DNA of 64,000 nt from Turbatrix aceti (taxonomy: Eukaryota; Nematoda; Chromadorea; Rhabditida; Panagrolaimidae). Positions 32,733 to 47,600 of the stretch are shown piece by piece. The position numbers were made by a program, and so were the translations under genes. Below the pieces are notes generated by a model. That model made no database searches. It saw only the letters and a list, made by a program, of their open reading frames with translations, and was not told where the DNA came from. The stretch covers positions 6,643,246-6,707,245 of the forward strand of contig OZ017770.1 of the NCBI GenBank assembly GCA_963969345.1, read 5' to 3'. The stretch's first letter is position 1. Every line of letters begins with the position of its first letter.

Positions 32733-35649
32733 CTACGTGTTGTAAGTAAGCACTTGTCACACTCCTACACGTTTTATCGCATTTCTTAAAAACCTAGGGG
32801 ACCCCAATCGTGTATACTTGGCCAGTTGTCGTCAGCAGTCCTTGTTTGGCGTTCAATGGCGTATATATGTTTTACGGCATCTATCAGCGGCCCCGCCTAC
32901 CCAAAAGCGACAGTGGAGAGAAGGAGAGAGGCATCGCTCTTGTGGAAAAGTTTTCTTCGCCAAGAGCATACACGAGACAAATGAATCTGGTTGCTTCTTC
33001 TATTTCTTCTTCTCCATGGTTCTTCATAGCAAAGATGCGTTTTGCCGGCGCTGATGTAGACGACGGCGCCTGTTCAAAAAACTACCCCTTAGTGGTACGC
33101 CGCACACAACCGCAGGGGATGACTCGTCTTGTCTTGTATTTGCCAAAGGACGATGCGAAATCCTTGTGCGCAACGCGCGAGCAATTGAATAAGCACCCAG
33201 TAGTTTTGCTCGGTTTTTCTGCGCTTCCACACAAACATTGACCATTTTTTTTGACTGACAGAACGCCGGCCCTATAAAGGGATAGGCCTTCCGTCATGTT
33301 ATACATTTTTAACAACGTCCGAGAGTAAACTATCTTTTTGACTCGTTTTCTGTTCCTCTTTTTATCTGTGCCATTATCGCCCCCAGGCGGGAGCAAACGT
33401 GCTCTTTTTTACCCGTTCGGTCACGTAATTTATGACTGCCTCTTGCACTTAATAATGCCCTTCGCTTTCCTCTCCGATTGAATAATGCCGTCTGAACTCG
33501 GTTTACGCTCTTATGAATGCCGTTTAATCCCTTCCGCTTATTGCTAAATCTTACACGTCACCTGATCTGCAGATTGCTTCACAGGTGCATAAGGTAACGT
33601 GCACTGACCGTTGAACTTTTTTTTACTTGGATTGATTAAAATAACAATTAAGACACGCTTGGCCGGGTTTTTTTGCGGATTGATTACACACGTTTGTATT
33701 ACTGCAAGTGCTAGAATATTTTTGCGCCTTTTTTCACAATTAAAATTGTAAAAAATGGCAAAAGCGCGCTTTTCGGCACCTCGCATACACACTTCAAATT
33801 TGTCTTTCTTTGTTTAATTTTTCTGTCTACGTTGCTTTTTTGTTCCTAAAGCCTCATTTTGGGTCCAGCGTTTTACTTTTTTTTCATTGTCTTCGTTAGC
33901 CTGACTTAATTTACACAGTAGCAAAAAAATTCTTGTTCCATAATTTGTAGTTTCACAGAATAGGTTCTGATGAGCCAAATTAATATTTAACAAACGTACG
34001 GCGTGTGCTGATTAAAAATTATATATTTTTGAGCCGTTTCATGCCTGGTTTTAAAGCCTTGCTTATTTTTGCACAAAAGTAATCTCCGGATTTTGTGTTC
34101 TATAAGCCATTGATGCATATTTGAGCAAGCAAAAATATTTTCAGTCTTTGAACTGTTTTTTATAATACGCATCCGTTTGAATTAAAATGTCTGAATAAAA
34201 AAGCTCGCCCCCTAAAAACATTTATAACGGCAAAAAGCTGGTTGCTGCGCCTTGTCTATCGGGATTAAACAATTGACTTGAATTGTTGAATAGCCAACGG
34301 CGTCAAAAAGACATCTTTTACATACAGCTGTGAAATTCTTTGTCTTACAAAAATAAAGCCGCAGAGCAGGATATAAAATTGAGCGCAAAAAAAACAAATG
34401 ATGCAATGAATATGACTGCGACAAGTTCAGAAAACCCCCTCAGACAAAATCATTTACATACCACCTCCCGGACTTTTAAAAAGATCAATTTTTGGCATAA
34501 GCGAGGAACTACATGGACGCTAGCATTTGGATGAACGATTTATGCGGTCATGTTTTATCACCACAGGGCATCTCCAAAGCTCTCAAAAAAGAAAGGGTTA
34601 ACAATAAAAATGGGAAGCCGTCCTTTTCAACGCTTTTTTTGACTTTATGTTGTTATGTTGCGTAGTCGGTTCAAAAAAAATTTGTGGTAACCACATGGCA
34701 TTTTTCCAAGCGCATACCACCACTACTACTACTAGTACCACTACTACAGCGTGGTAGTGGTGGCAGTGCACACCCCCAGAAGTACTCGGCCGCCCGAATT
34801 GAAGCCATAAATTAAATGCATCATGCAGTGGACGACATCGCTTTGACGTGGCTTCAGAAAGTGTCCAGTACATCGCAGCATCTTTATTTTTTGTCGCGCT
34901 AAATTTGCGTTATCGCCGACAACCGCTAACTTGCTTGGGGACACGTGTCGGCGGTGGCCATAATCTCAAAACTTCTCACGCTACGGTATTGAACTCCAAA
35001 TACGGGGGACTTAAATGCTATGTCATTATATTTAAACAACGACTCCAGGCAATCAAGTTAAGTGGCGCTTTGGTGCATGCCGAGATGCAAATCTGAATTT
35101 TGTAAATTTTGTTGTTTTTTTTGGCTACACAAATTTGATTATTCTAAAAGCGTCCTATGATCATTTGTGGGTGATCTGATTAAACGGCTGCAGTTATGGC
35201 TATAGCTAATTGATCAAAAGCTACGCCGTGGGCTCCCAGCGTCATTCCAGACTGCTGAGTTGCCTGATTGTTTCTTCACTCTCGCTAGAACTTACTCAAA
35301 ACTCGTTGAGTGGTTCTGGCACACAACCACAGCGTTTCTTCACCGCTTCTTCTTGCAAAAGTTTTTCTAACGCCCGTTTTGCTGGCTATTTTCCGGCTCG
35401 GTTTTGCGTAATACAGTTGTACCACATTGGTTGTCTAACAGGGTCAAAAACGACACATTAATCGTTATCCCGACTATTTATTGTTGCTCTCTTCTGGAAC
35501 CAACTCTCTCTTTTTGCCTCCTCTTCTCGAATATCATTCTGCAGCAAAAGGGTCTTATTTGTCACGTCAAAGACAAAAAGTTGCCAGTCGTATAAATCGA
35601 ATGTTATTATCATAGTATATCTGCCGTCTACGCATCGTGCCTATTAATC
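32733..35649. other. Intergenic region upstream of unc-80 (2.9 kb)
   Basis: No supported exon chain. Open frames such as 32810-33241 (+) and 33082-33396 (-) have no domain or splice support. There is a CAC/TAC microsatellite with hairpin at 34716-34763. It is likely promoter and enhancer DNA for unc-80. Confidence 0.5.
34716..34763. repeat. CAC/TAC microsatellite with inverted arms
   Basis: A short trinucleotide-like tract (CCACCACTACTACTACTAG and similar) followed by its complement. CCACCACTAC (34717-34726) pairs perfectly with GTAGTGGTGG (34754-34763), allowing a 10-bp stem with a 27-nt loop. Confidence 0.85.
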
Positions 35650-38600
35650 ATGTACGTACGCTATTTACAGCACCAGCACTACGGCACGGTTCAGCTGTTA
35701 ATGATGCCACTGAGCACAGCTGCTGGCTCCGTGAAAAGCTCAAAACTGTAAGCATACATTGTTTTTGAACTGACAGCATAACCACGCATATTTGTTTGCA
35801 GGTCAGAAAAAGCTGACGATGAGGATATCATTGAATGCGAGCCAGTGCCTTTGCCTATTCAAACTTTTCTTTGGAGACAGACAAAGTAATACTCGGTTGT
35901 CAATTTAAAAAATTATGCTTTCTCTCTTTTTCAGTCCCTTTCTCGGTGCTAAATCAGTCAAATTGCACGAAGCATCATGTGTGGTAAGCAGGGAGAGGAA
36001 ACGCTTCCAAAAAAATATGTACATGTGTCTTTCAGACATTTGAACGTGTAGTTGTTCAGAATATTTTGCATGGCTTGAGTCCGAGTTTATCAGATGCCAT
36101 TTCATCGGTCTCAAGATGGCGATTTGTTCGGGCAGCGTTTCCACACATTATTCAAGTAAGGCGGAAGTTTATGATAACGCATAAAACACTCAAAAACTTG
36201 GTTGTAGTGCTGCGCCTCTCTGCTTTCCGAGCGAACGGCAGACGACAGTTCACTGCCAATGAGCGGATCGTTCGCAAAAATTATGTACATCATGCATTGG
36301 CTGTTAATAGATTCAGCAGCCGAGTGTAATGAATCCGTACGTCACGCAATCTTTGTTTACAACAAAAAGTTTTGTTTTCTTTAGAGTTTAGCCGAGTCTG
36401 CAGAAGGCTGCATATCAGTTCGAAATTTGGCGTTTCCAGTCGCCAGTGTACAGCTCTTCGTCTATCTGTTGGCGCCCTTGTACAACCATGTCAGCGAAGG
36501 TGAAATCGAATCTCACATTCGACTTGAAAGCGGCCTTAAACTGTGGCAATCTCTTTGGCAGGTAATATCTCATTTCTCATTTTCTGTAAAATTTTCTATG
36601 CTCAAGCAGAATTAGGCTATATATGGGCTTAAAATTCCATTTTTTTCGACGCAATATATTTTTGGCCATCTTGCAAAAATATAACGATCACAATGAAAAG
36701 ACTTGCTTTTTTTAGTGCCGTACGCCGGACATTTTGTGCTTTTGTGCACCCGTCAAACAACGAAGATGTCAATTGCCACAAGTAACGCTGTCAAAGAAGC
36801 TCCCACAAGCGACAGCGATCGAACAGGGAATTTATCTCGGAGACGAGAACACGGTTACCACACGCAGACTGTCACAATTGCCTCAGATTTCACTTCCCGT
36901 GCCTCCGCCAAAACCTCCGCGAACCGATTTGGCTGTTCTTAAAGAAATTCAGCTAAAACAAGAGGCCGAGCGACAACAACGCTTAAAAAGGACAAAAGCT
37001 GGGATTGCAAGCTTGCAGCCTGCAAACAGCACCCCGAGTGCTATAAAGTCTGTTGCTTCCCCTTCGACTTCGGAAAAACAAGAACCGTCGCCCACAGCGC
37101 CAAGTGTCAATGGGGAGAGTGGAAACAAAGCATCGCACGCCATTGTAAGGAGTGTCAGTGATTACAAGACAAGCGATGTTGCCGCCGAAATTCAAGACAA
37201 ATTCGGAATTAAAAAATCTCAAACCGATCAATTTCACAGGTCACCAGGTAATTAATTCATAACTGCGTTAATGAAAGCTTATACGCAACTTGAAAGTTTT
37301 TCAGACTACTCAGACTCGGATATCCTCAATGGGTTGTGCGAGATAGACGCGGCCATGCGATTCATGGAAAACACATCCATATCCGACATGTTCCAGTTGT
37401 CAGGTGATCGGGCGCCCATCGTCCAAATTCACGACATTTGCGAATCCGCGTCCATCGACGCATCGGATGTTCGATCGATTGCCAATGCTCCCGAAACAGT
37501 GGTGGAAGCAGAAACATCTCAGCCAAGTGTTCCAAAATGTGAGATTCCGGAAGTCCCAATTATAACAACTACAGAAAAATCAGCGAGCAACAGCCAAAGC
37601 AACTCGGCTCATGAAGAATCCATATCAGTGACTTCTCAGCAAACTGTTATCAACTGCACGCCTAAACCCAAGCCAAAGCCCCAGCCCATCAGCCGGGAAG
37701 CAACGGCACGCGACTCGGCATCTATGCAGAGCAGCGACAAGCTTGACAATCTGGGTGTTGTTGACCCCCACGAGGCGTGCTATCTGGACGTGGCGGTTCT
37801 GAGGTGTCTGTTGATCAAAAACTGGGCTGAAGAAGGCGTGTTTTGGTCTCTCAAGTACATTCTTAACAGACTCACCGAAATCAAGTACTACAGAATGATT
37901 CATGAGTCTCGAGTTAGTCGATCGAATTCTGTACCAAGAATTGCTCCTAAGCTCTCAAAGCACAATGTGCTGGATGCGGAATACCTGACGTGGTCTGATC
38001 TACAGGACAGCACTGACATTTTGTCTAGACGCGAAACTCTGCAGGAGAACAAAAAAGAAGATGAACTCGGTCGGCACAAAGTTGCCTTCTCTATGGATAA
38101 GTAAGTTAAATTGTATAAATAACAATTCAATCAATTTTTCAAATTTTAGGTCGGATGACAACAAATTAACAGCTGAGATCTCTGAACGTCGGATAAGCGT
38201 TAACACTTTGCCGGCAGTTAAGAAACACTCAAAAACCGAAAGAAAAAAGATCACTCGCAGCAAAAGCGGTCCATCCCGATTTTCTGAACTCGTTGAGCCG
38301 TTTTCGTCCTCCTCCACATCTGAAGTCCCAGATGCCGATGCAAAGATTGCTCAAAACTACTTTTCTGAAGCTACGGGTAGCAGCTCGTTCATCGAGAAAA
38401 ACGGACATCTGAGTGCAAAGGTCATTCTGAGAGTTCTGACCGGCCTCATTGAACGGATCAATGTGACTCGAATTTCGGAACACGCGCTCAACATCTGCGA
38501 TACGCTTTTATCGCTGCCGAATACTGATTTATCACAGTTTTTTGAAAACATGCTCAAAATTATTCTGCAAATCTACCTCCACATGGGTTGTCCCAACGGC

Positions 38601-41600
38601 TGCAATGAAGGCATGCGAACCCCTCAAGCCGACTTTCTTCGATTGAAGGCCAGAAACTTGCTTTTGCAAATGTACCGCCTCAATTCCGACTCATTTGCAA
38701 AGCACCTCAAAACTCAGATTACGGATACACCCGTTCAGCAGTTGCTGGATTGCATCCATGCGGTTACTGTTTTTTGCCAGGCAGAAATTGGTCCAAATCG
38801 CGATAAGTTGATGCAAAATAGGCGCCGAAGTTCCGCGTTCCAGTCAGATATAATGACAGTACCGTCGTACAGGAACCATTTCAATGAGACTCACTCTGGC
38901 ATCGAAGGCGTCTTTATCAACACGATGCTGCTGCCACTCACATCTAAGCTCATGCTTAAGACCAATGAAATGTTCCTTCCGGAAAATATGGGTCTCTACC
39001 AAGACGTCAGAATGTTTGCGTCCTACGTAGAAGAAAACCACGGCAACCCTTTCCGTCGAACAGCACTCAGCGCTTTAGCCGCAAAAATCAACATCAAGGA
39101 CGAAACCAACGGGTCAAGCGATACCAAGTCTCTGGACAACAGCGATTCCGATAGCTTTAAGCAAGGTTTGTACGTGAATAACTCTCACAGCAGAGACAAC
39201 GCGTCGCTCAGACGCGGGTTGTTCAAGAAGCGCGAAGAGGTAAGACAAAACAGCTCTATACATGTGTCAAAACAACATTTTCAGACGATAAACGACAAAA
39301 GTGACGTCGAATCAAGTCCTTCGACTCCGAGAGACGTGCCTTCTGCAGAAGACTCGATCAGCACAACAGGCAGTCCTCTGCTCCAGCAACAATGCCAGAA
39401 ACAACAGAAAAAAGCTGGTGGAAAACTACAATTCGGTAATTATGACGCTTACGCTTATCCCAATCGCTTACGCAATAATTGTTTCTTGAAATTATTTAGC
39501 AAATTTAGCATTTAACCTGCTCAAGCCATCGGTGAAGACGGATGCTTCGGAAGACGAAAATTGGAACGAAGACGCGCTATCCAATAATATCAACCCCGAC
39601 GAAATGGGCGATGATTCGCCGTTCTCGTCTTCGTTTGACTCTCGCAGCGCCAGAATGTCGTTTAAAAACGCAGCCAGCAAAGTCAACTACTTTAGGCACA
39701 AGCAGTCTTTAGGATCCGAATTATCTGAAATTCCACCGGAACGCTCGAATGATACGGCGGCGTTCATGCAATCATATCTGCCGCCCAAAAGGCTGGTTCA
39801 CATATTAGACGTTCGCGAAGGCGCCAGGAGATTCGCTTTTTTGTTGGAAACATCAAAGCCCGGAAAACTTCCTGATGCGCCGTTAATCAGTGCCTTGAGC
39901 GAATTGGTAGGAATTTACGAAGCAGAAAAAATATTAATTAACATTTTAGAAAGCACCGGTGTTAAGCCGAGCGGTTATCCTACTCGAATGCGCGCATTTC
40001 GTTCATCGCTGCAACAAAGGCGATTGGCCAGAGTGGATTCGTTCTGACAGCGTGCAAAACAGATCCATCGGCGGCAACATGTACTCATCCACTGGCGGAA
40101 ACGCGTCGAGAATCACCAGCGGGTCAAGAAGGATGTTTCTCATGCAACGGGCTGCTGGACGCAATTTCTACGAGTGGGCCATACAAATTGGAGCGCGTCT
40201 GCAGATGGCCCTCGACACTCCACCCAAAGAAAAACAAGACAAAAAACAGCTGAAGCTCATCGATGATTTGGAAAATTTTCTGGACGATGGAACGGTCAAT
40301 GGCAACAATGATGATTGCCCGGTCGTCTTGCAACTCATCGCCTGCTCGGTTTTGTACGAAGTAACTGCCTTTCTTCGGGAAGCATTCCAGTTTATTCCAA
40401 GGGCAAAAACTATTCCTAAAACACACGGAAGTAATTCTGGGTGGGAAAAGTTGATGTCCCATAGGAGGTGGTCAATTCTATCAAATACATTCAACCAGCA
40501 AGCCGGACAAACAGGAAGTGTTCACAGCATAAATGAAATGCATGGTATAAATCAAGGTTCGTTAATAAAATGCAAAAGTTGACCAAATTCAAAAGTAACG
40601 CTTTTTCACAACAAAAATATTTTTTTCGTGTTGAAACAAGGTTTTGATTTACATTTTTTGTATTACAGAACGACGAGTCAGTTACTCAACGGCAGACGAA
40701 GAATCCTCACCTCGCGGCTCACACGACCTAGTCGAAGACACAACAGCAGCTGCGGGCGGATCTACCGGTGATAAAAAAGGTTGGTTTGGTTAGATGCTCC
40801 ATAAATGGAAACGCTGACAGAGCTACGTCTAACAATTTGGTAACAATGCTTATTGTACATGTTTAATCATTAAGTTATTTGTTAACATCATTTTAACAGC
40901 TAATTTTGCTTAAACTATGTTTTATGCAGATAGTAGTAACCCCTTGTATACGGTGCGATGCCTGGCTTCACGAAACAAGCTATTCTCACGAGACCAAAGT
41001 CAATCGGTAACCGATGATGGATCTGAACGAGGATCAACTCGATCGCGAATCTTGAAATCACAGCAGACGGTTTCCACCGCACCGCATAACTTCACAATAC
41101 CAGAATCAGGTTTCTGATATACACACAAATTGGTCGTCTTTTGACCAATTTCTTTTTTGTACTCTATTTTCTTTGGCGAACTTTCTTCTAGATGCACTAA
41201 CTTTTTTGTCTCTTTTTTTTCCACATTTCTTTATTTTCTCTTTATTTCGCTGCGTTTGCATGAAATTTGAGTGTCCTGGCACTTGAGTTTACTGGTTGCT
41301 TATCACTTTTGGTTCACTCATTTAACACTTTGTTCTTTTTTTTCAATTTGTTTCATTCACGATAGTTTGTAACCTGTAAACTTTTAGTGCGACGTCTCGC
41401 CCAGGGCAGACAACGGTTGTTGAAAAAAGGGTCGCCTCTGGGACAGCATTCCACCGAGCAACAAGCAGGACACAAGAATCGAGAATCGTCATTCCGGTAA
41501 GCTCACTACTGAAAAAAAAATGGCATGACAAATCAAATTTTAGGCTGAGAAAGCAATCCAAATCACCGGCGATTGACAACGATGAAAATATCAACGAATC

Positions 41601-44600
41601 AGGTACAGCTTACTTTTTAAAATGTCTTTTTTTTGGTGAAATAACGCACTTTGTACTTTTTTAACACCTGAATTTGGAGTGGGTTATTCCCTAACACGAA
41701 TTTTTTACTTTTGCACCAATCATTTGTTGTGGAAATTGTGTAATTTTTCTTGGATGTTTAATTTGAATTCTTGAATTATTTTTTGGTATGTCGTGCTTTG
41801 AAAAACTTTGGTTTTGCGGTTCATTCTTTTGAAATGCATTTAACACTGTTGGAGAGTTTCATTTTAACTTTTTTTTTTATTTTGCCACAAGCACATTCTA
41901 GCACCTCTTATGGACCGTGAAGGTTCATTCGCCGATCGCCGTCGGAAGACGACATCTCTTCGAAGCTCAACTCGCTGGAATATGCGTTCGACGCGTATTC
42001 GTTCTCCCGGTGCCATTGCAGGCGTGGCATCGGGTGGCGGTGTACCGACTGTTGACAGTCAGATAAGCCGAACCTCTCATCCCGGAGGTATGTTACCGTA
42101 AACGGTGTCGCGTGAAAAACCCTAGAACGACTGCAATTTATATTTTACCCGATATACGTGACAGCATTTTAACTTTTTTATCTTTTTAATGTTGAATTTT
42201 AACATTTTCGGTGTTGTTTTTGTTGTAATTTAACTCGGAATTTTTGGGTTCGCTTTGCAATATACTCCTTCTGTAGCATTGGATGGCTTACCTCTATTTA
42301 TTAACTCAATTTTTACCTTGATATTGTGATGTTTGTTGTCGTCGTAAAAACTGATGCAATGCATTTATATTTTAGTCCTGCGACAGAGAGACAGCTTAAA
42401 ACCAAGCACTTCCAAGCAGTCATCCTCGACCGGCAACCACGACGATGCCTTTGTCATTCAGCAACGCGATGTCGGCATCGGTGACCATTTCTCACCCGAC
42501 AGAAGAACAGTGGGGTCTCATTCGTCCCAGCACGGCCCCCCTCCTCCTACGGCAGCCGGCCAACATCACATTGAGGATGAGGAAGAAGAGATGCTCAAAA
42601 ACATGCCCTGGATACGAACCATGATTGACTTTTCCAAGAAATTCGACATGAACTGCACGCATAAGAACTACTGCACTACCTGGTGCTACGAAAGAGTTTA
42701 TAGACAGTCGCACCGGATGGTCGAAGCGCTGAACGTTGTATACGACCCCTCGGTCAGTACTGAAAACTTTGTCGACAAGCGTAAAAAATTCGTCGAAGCA
42801 TGGCAAGCCAAGCAGGATCAAACATCGGCGCAGAAAAGAGTTTCAAATCCCCGGCGAGAAAGCGCAATCGTTCGACAGAGCGGTGTGGAGAAGGTTCCGT
42901 TGGCTTTGAGGGGACTATTGATCGAAAAGCTCAACGAGTGCGAAGAAACCAAAAGCGCAAAGAAGGAAAATGCTTTCGTAAGTTTTTTTTCTAACATAAG
43001 AATGACGCATCACAAAAAAACCTGCCACTTTTAGCAAAACGATGCTCCAATCGATCCGACAGAGCTCTCGTATAAGCGTCCTCCTATGATTAATTTTCTT
43101 CGAAACCAGATGCTCTCATTCACTCATGTTCCCCTCTCCCTCTTGCTCAAAGCTGCTCTGGTTATGACGACGGACCAGTACAAAACTGTTTTCCCAATAG
43201 CTTGGCGTCTGCTTATCCACAACGATGTTCATGTGGTCGCGACGGCCGCTTCAATGTTTATATGTTGCTCTGTCAAGTGCTCAGACGATTGCATCAACCT
43301 TATCAGGGACAGTCTTTCGAACGCAGATGCAACAGTCAGGACAGAAGCCGTTAGACGGTTTTTCGCACTTTGGAGGCACAGGTTTCATGTTTGGCTCAAA
43401 ATGGAGGAAGGAGCACAACTCGTGTTTAAAGTCCCTCCTCCGAGCATTGACTTCACGTTGCCGTCACCACCGATTGGACAATCCCAGCTGCCAATTGTGG
43501 ATCCTCCCTGGATGCCACACATGAAAACCAAGGTTGAAGAACTCTCGCTCAAGGAAGAGGAACACTCGACCAGTCAGACTATCATGACAATGACACGAAC
43601 CAGAAGAAAGCAAAAACAGGAGATGGTCAAACGAGCCATCCGGGAAGCCGAAGAAAGGCAGTGCGAACTGAGGCAACAGTTTCCTTTGAGAGCGACGGCA
43701 ATCGTTCAACAGGCAGCCTACGAGCCCGCACTGTTTTACCATCAGATCACGGCCCAGCAGCAACAACAGCAGGCAGCAGCTCAGAATACAGATGGCAGTG
43801 GTGACGACGACATCCTGTTTACACAAAATCGACATCAGATGCCCGTTGCACAGCCACTATTTCCATCGGCAATTCTGAGTGTTGTCCCGCAGCTCATTGA
43901 AATGATCGACGACGTTCAGGTCGACTCCAATGGTGTTTCTGGTGAGTAAATTAATTTTTCCATGAATCCAAAAACTCACTCAAAAAATTTTAGTAAGTGA
44001 TACATGCAAAAAAGTCATTTGGAATTGCGTGATCGAGGACTCTTCGTTGTTTTTGCGGCATTTTCTGGAGAAGTTGACAACAAAAAACAAGCAGGAGTAC
44101 CTCATTTCGCTTCTTCGTAAGGTGATTTTAACATTCCGACCGCTCCCGAGTCAGACAGCTTACGTGCTGCTAAACTACATGTTTGGCTTCATCATGTTCT
44201 ACGTCAGATCGCCTTCTGAGGGCACTGATACTACTCTTGGGCATGCTCTCAGTCTGGTTTGGCTCGTGGCGCCCTACGTCCATGGACTCTACTTTAAAGA
44301 TTTAAAGCAAACGTTGAAGAAAGAGCAATGCGATGTAAGCATTTTTAATTAGTACAGTTTTTCCAAATAAAAAAAAAATTTAGCAAGCGATCATGATCAC
44401 GGCCAATGTCCCCAGTGCTAAGAAAATCATTGTTCACGGACCTGACTCCGGATCTGGCGGCATACCCTCGCAGTTCCCAATCCACGAAGACACCCAGTTT
44501 CAACAGATTCTGACCGACAGTTTGGAATTTTTCAACATCCCAGAAGAAGAGATGGACTATTTTTTCCTGATTGACACAAAATCTGGCATGATCCACAACC

Positions 44601-47600
44601 CTTCGTCCTACGTCAGAGACTTTTACTTCTTCCATCGCTCGTTTTACCCGCAACTCACGCTTGCCAAACTCGATCCCGTCGTCGCAAATTTGAAAATGTC
44701 GCGTTCAGCATTTCAGCAGAAACTCATCGAAATAGGCAAAGTGCTTTTGACTCACAACGCGCTCAAGTACAGCCCCGAAACTGTCATTCCACAACGAATA
44801 TTTTTTCTTCATGACGAATTCACACATCTGCCGTCATTTCCACGTCGCAGCTTGGAGACGGGTTTCGGTATGTATCAGGGACCCTTGGGTGACGAGTTGC
44901 ACTCTATCGATTCAATGCACAAATACGTGTGGAGCAAGCTGATGAGTGACATGTTCGAGAAGATGGAGAATGCTTTCATGTTCGGTGACCTTCACCTGTT
45001 TATCAACGTCATCAATGGAATCATGATCATTCACTGCGAGGATCTGCTCATCCTGCGCCGTTGCATGGCGACCTACCTGACCATGGCGATTCACTTTAAC
45101 ACGCTTTTTGCTACTCAGGGCTTCTTTCTCATCATGCCAACTATTCTGAGGTGTTACAGTCAACGACAGACCAACAGACTCTTCACACAGGTCATTGAAT
45201 TTGTCTGCAAACAATTTTACATTTTGCACCGAAAGCCCTTTTTGCTGCAAATGTTTGGCTCTGTTGCTGAGATTTGCGACCAGAACAACAACGATTTTGA
45301 GATCAATGCTATGATGGTCAAGGCCAAGTACCTGTTCAACCTGATGCGTTCGATGGAAAATATGAATGAGCTCGTCGACCAGCTGGATATCCTCAGCTTG
45401 GTTCCTTATTCAAAACCGTTAAAAGCGCTGGATCTTTGCTATCGCGACGACCCCAACACTTTCTTCATTCTTACCGATGCCCTGGCAAGTTGTGTAACAG
45501 TGTGCGCATTCTCGCCTGAATCCAGAAGGAGCCATCAGATGCTGCTCATCATGCAGGCACTCATGCCTTATTACATTCAATTTCTGGAAAAAGAAACAGC
45601 AGCCCAAAGCAATAGTCCAAGTGCTGTCAAACACGAAGTCCACTCGTACAACACACTCTGCGTAGAGATGAAAGCCCTGATTAACAGCTGTGAAACACTC
45701 TCTCGGGGCCCCACCCGAACGTTTGATATTGTTACGAGTGTTAGTGATCGCGGAAAATCCTTTATCGCCGATTCACCGCAATTCTTTGATCCCCCGACAG
45801 TTGTGGAGGAAGAGAAGCCCACAAAAGACAAAAAACCAGCCACCCAGCCCGCTGGCGGATGGGATTCCAACGCAATGAACACGGAAATTGAAAAGGAACT
45901 CTTCCGCGGTCCGCGGGATGCTCTCCTGACACTGAGCGCGCTGTTCATTGAAAAAGCGGGTGCAAGACTGAAGGATTTGACAAAACTTGCGTCATCGATT
46001 GAACACCTCAAAGTACCGGAACTTCTGGATCACAAGTGTCACGTAAAGCTCAGCGAGATAGCCCTGAGTCTCCTCAAAATAGCGCCCTACGACACGACAA
46101 CCATGGGTTGCCAAGGATTGCAACAATATTTTTTGGTCGTTTTGCAAGTCGCAGACTGGTCTGTGGAGACAAATCGATCAGCGTTAACAATTATTCTCCG
46201 TCGTCTGGACAAAACCGTGTCAAAGATAGCAAAAAAGCCGTCCATTAGACGACGGGCCAACTGGACCGCAATTAAAAGCTGGCTAACTGGCTTGTATAAC
46301 ACTCTGGTGCTGTACCCTTACATCGCGCACATGCACCCTGTCAAAACGATCACCCAGACATGCCTCAGGTTAACCGTGGGCGATCCCTGCTCAGAAGAGG
46401 TTGTCACGGGCCAGCAGCCTTATTCAAATCTTCCGTCTAGCACAATTCTGAATAATGCAACGCCTCCCCAAAGTTTCTGCGGGGTTGTGCTCAAGTTGAC
46501 GTCATTTCTGATGCAAGCACTTGGCCAATTTGCATTTTCCCTTGAATTTGTCTGCAGTTACGACGGAATTGGGGCAGCAGCAGATCGACTGGAAGCTGTC
46601 CTGTGCCACGTGCTCATACCTTTATTTTTAAAAGCCGCAATGCCTGGCAAAGACAGTCCACAGTTTCAACAGAAAGACATTGGTTACTGCCTGACAATTA
46701 TACAGAACACAATCAGTCCTCCATTTGCCAAACAGACGCTTACTCCTGCAACGAGTGCAACACTGGCGACATCACTCATGCGTGGGACAACTCATGACAC
46801 AGCAGGGCGTCAGGGATCAGTTTCGGTTACGGATCGGGGCCATTCAGCGACGGTATCCACTCACCGAGTGCTCCGGGACTCGGTCATTCAGTCAATTTTC
46901 TTAGGTATGATGTTGATTTTTTTTAAAAACTTCTCAAAGCTCATAGATAATTTTTTAGCATTGAAAACCATGATTCTATCGTTTCAAAAACAAATGTCCT
47001 TCTACTGGGCAAAAATTGCACGCATTGTCAAGGATCTGGTGGCCAAACGCGTCGGTGGTCATCCGCTCTACGCATTTGTTGACTTTCTTCTCCAGGTAAA
47101 CCTACCTATATCACTGATCATCGTTCCTATTGTACACAACAAATTGACTCAAAAACCACTCACTGAATTCGAAGCACACTGGCAGCAAACTTTTCTGGAC
47201 GAAGTTACGCGTCCAAAGCCGGGAATTCGAGTCGACTCCATTAGGAGTTACTACAGCATGTTAACGTCCCTTAATCAAGAACTACAAACGATGAAAGAGG
47301 AGTTCTCAACAAGACCTATTGAGTTCCCGCGTTCACACACTCCAACGGTTGGCGATCTTCACAGTGATTCTGGCAGCAACCAGAGTGGGGGTACGCATCG
47401 CTCATCGTACAACCGCCCGCTTTCCGGAAACGATCCAAGAAGATTGAGTTCAACAACGTTTTCAAAATTCAGAAAAAGCACTGCAACAGAGTGCGCTCCT
47501 CACAACATTCAGGATACAACCATACTCGAAGACACGGAAGACGATAATGGACAGATTGTTTCGAGAAAAGTAATTCTACTTTTTTTTTGTTTACAACAAA

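Noticed and set aside
32810..33241. 143-codon plus-strand frame
   Set aside because: No domain, no splice consistency, and overlapping open frames on the other strand.
43735..43790. Gln-rich run as a possible repeat-expansion locus
   Set aside because: A short mixed CAG/CAA tract inside a UNC-80 linker; ordinary low complexity.
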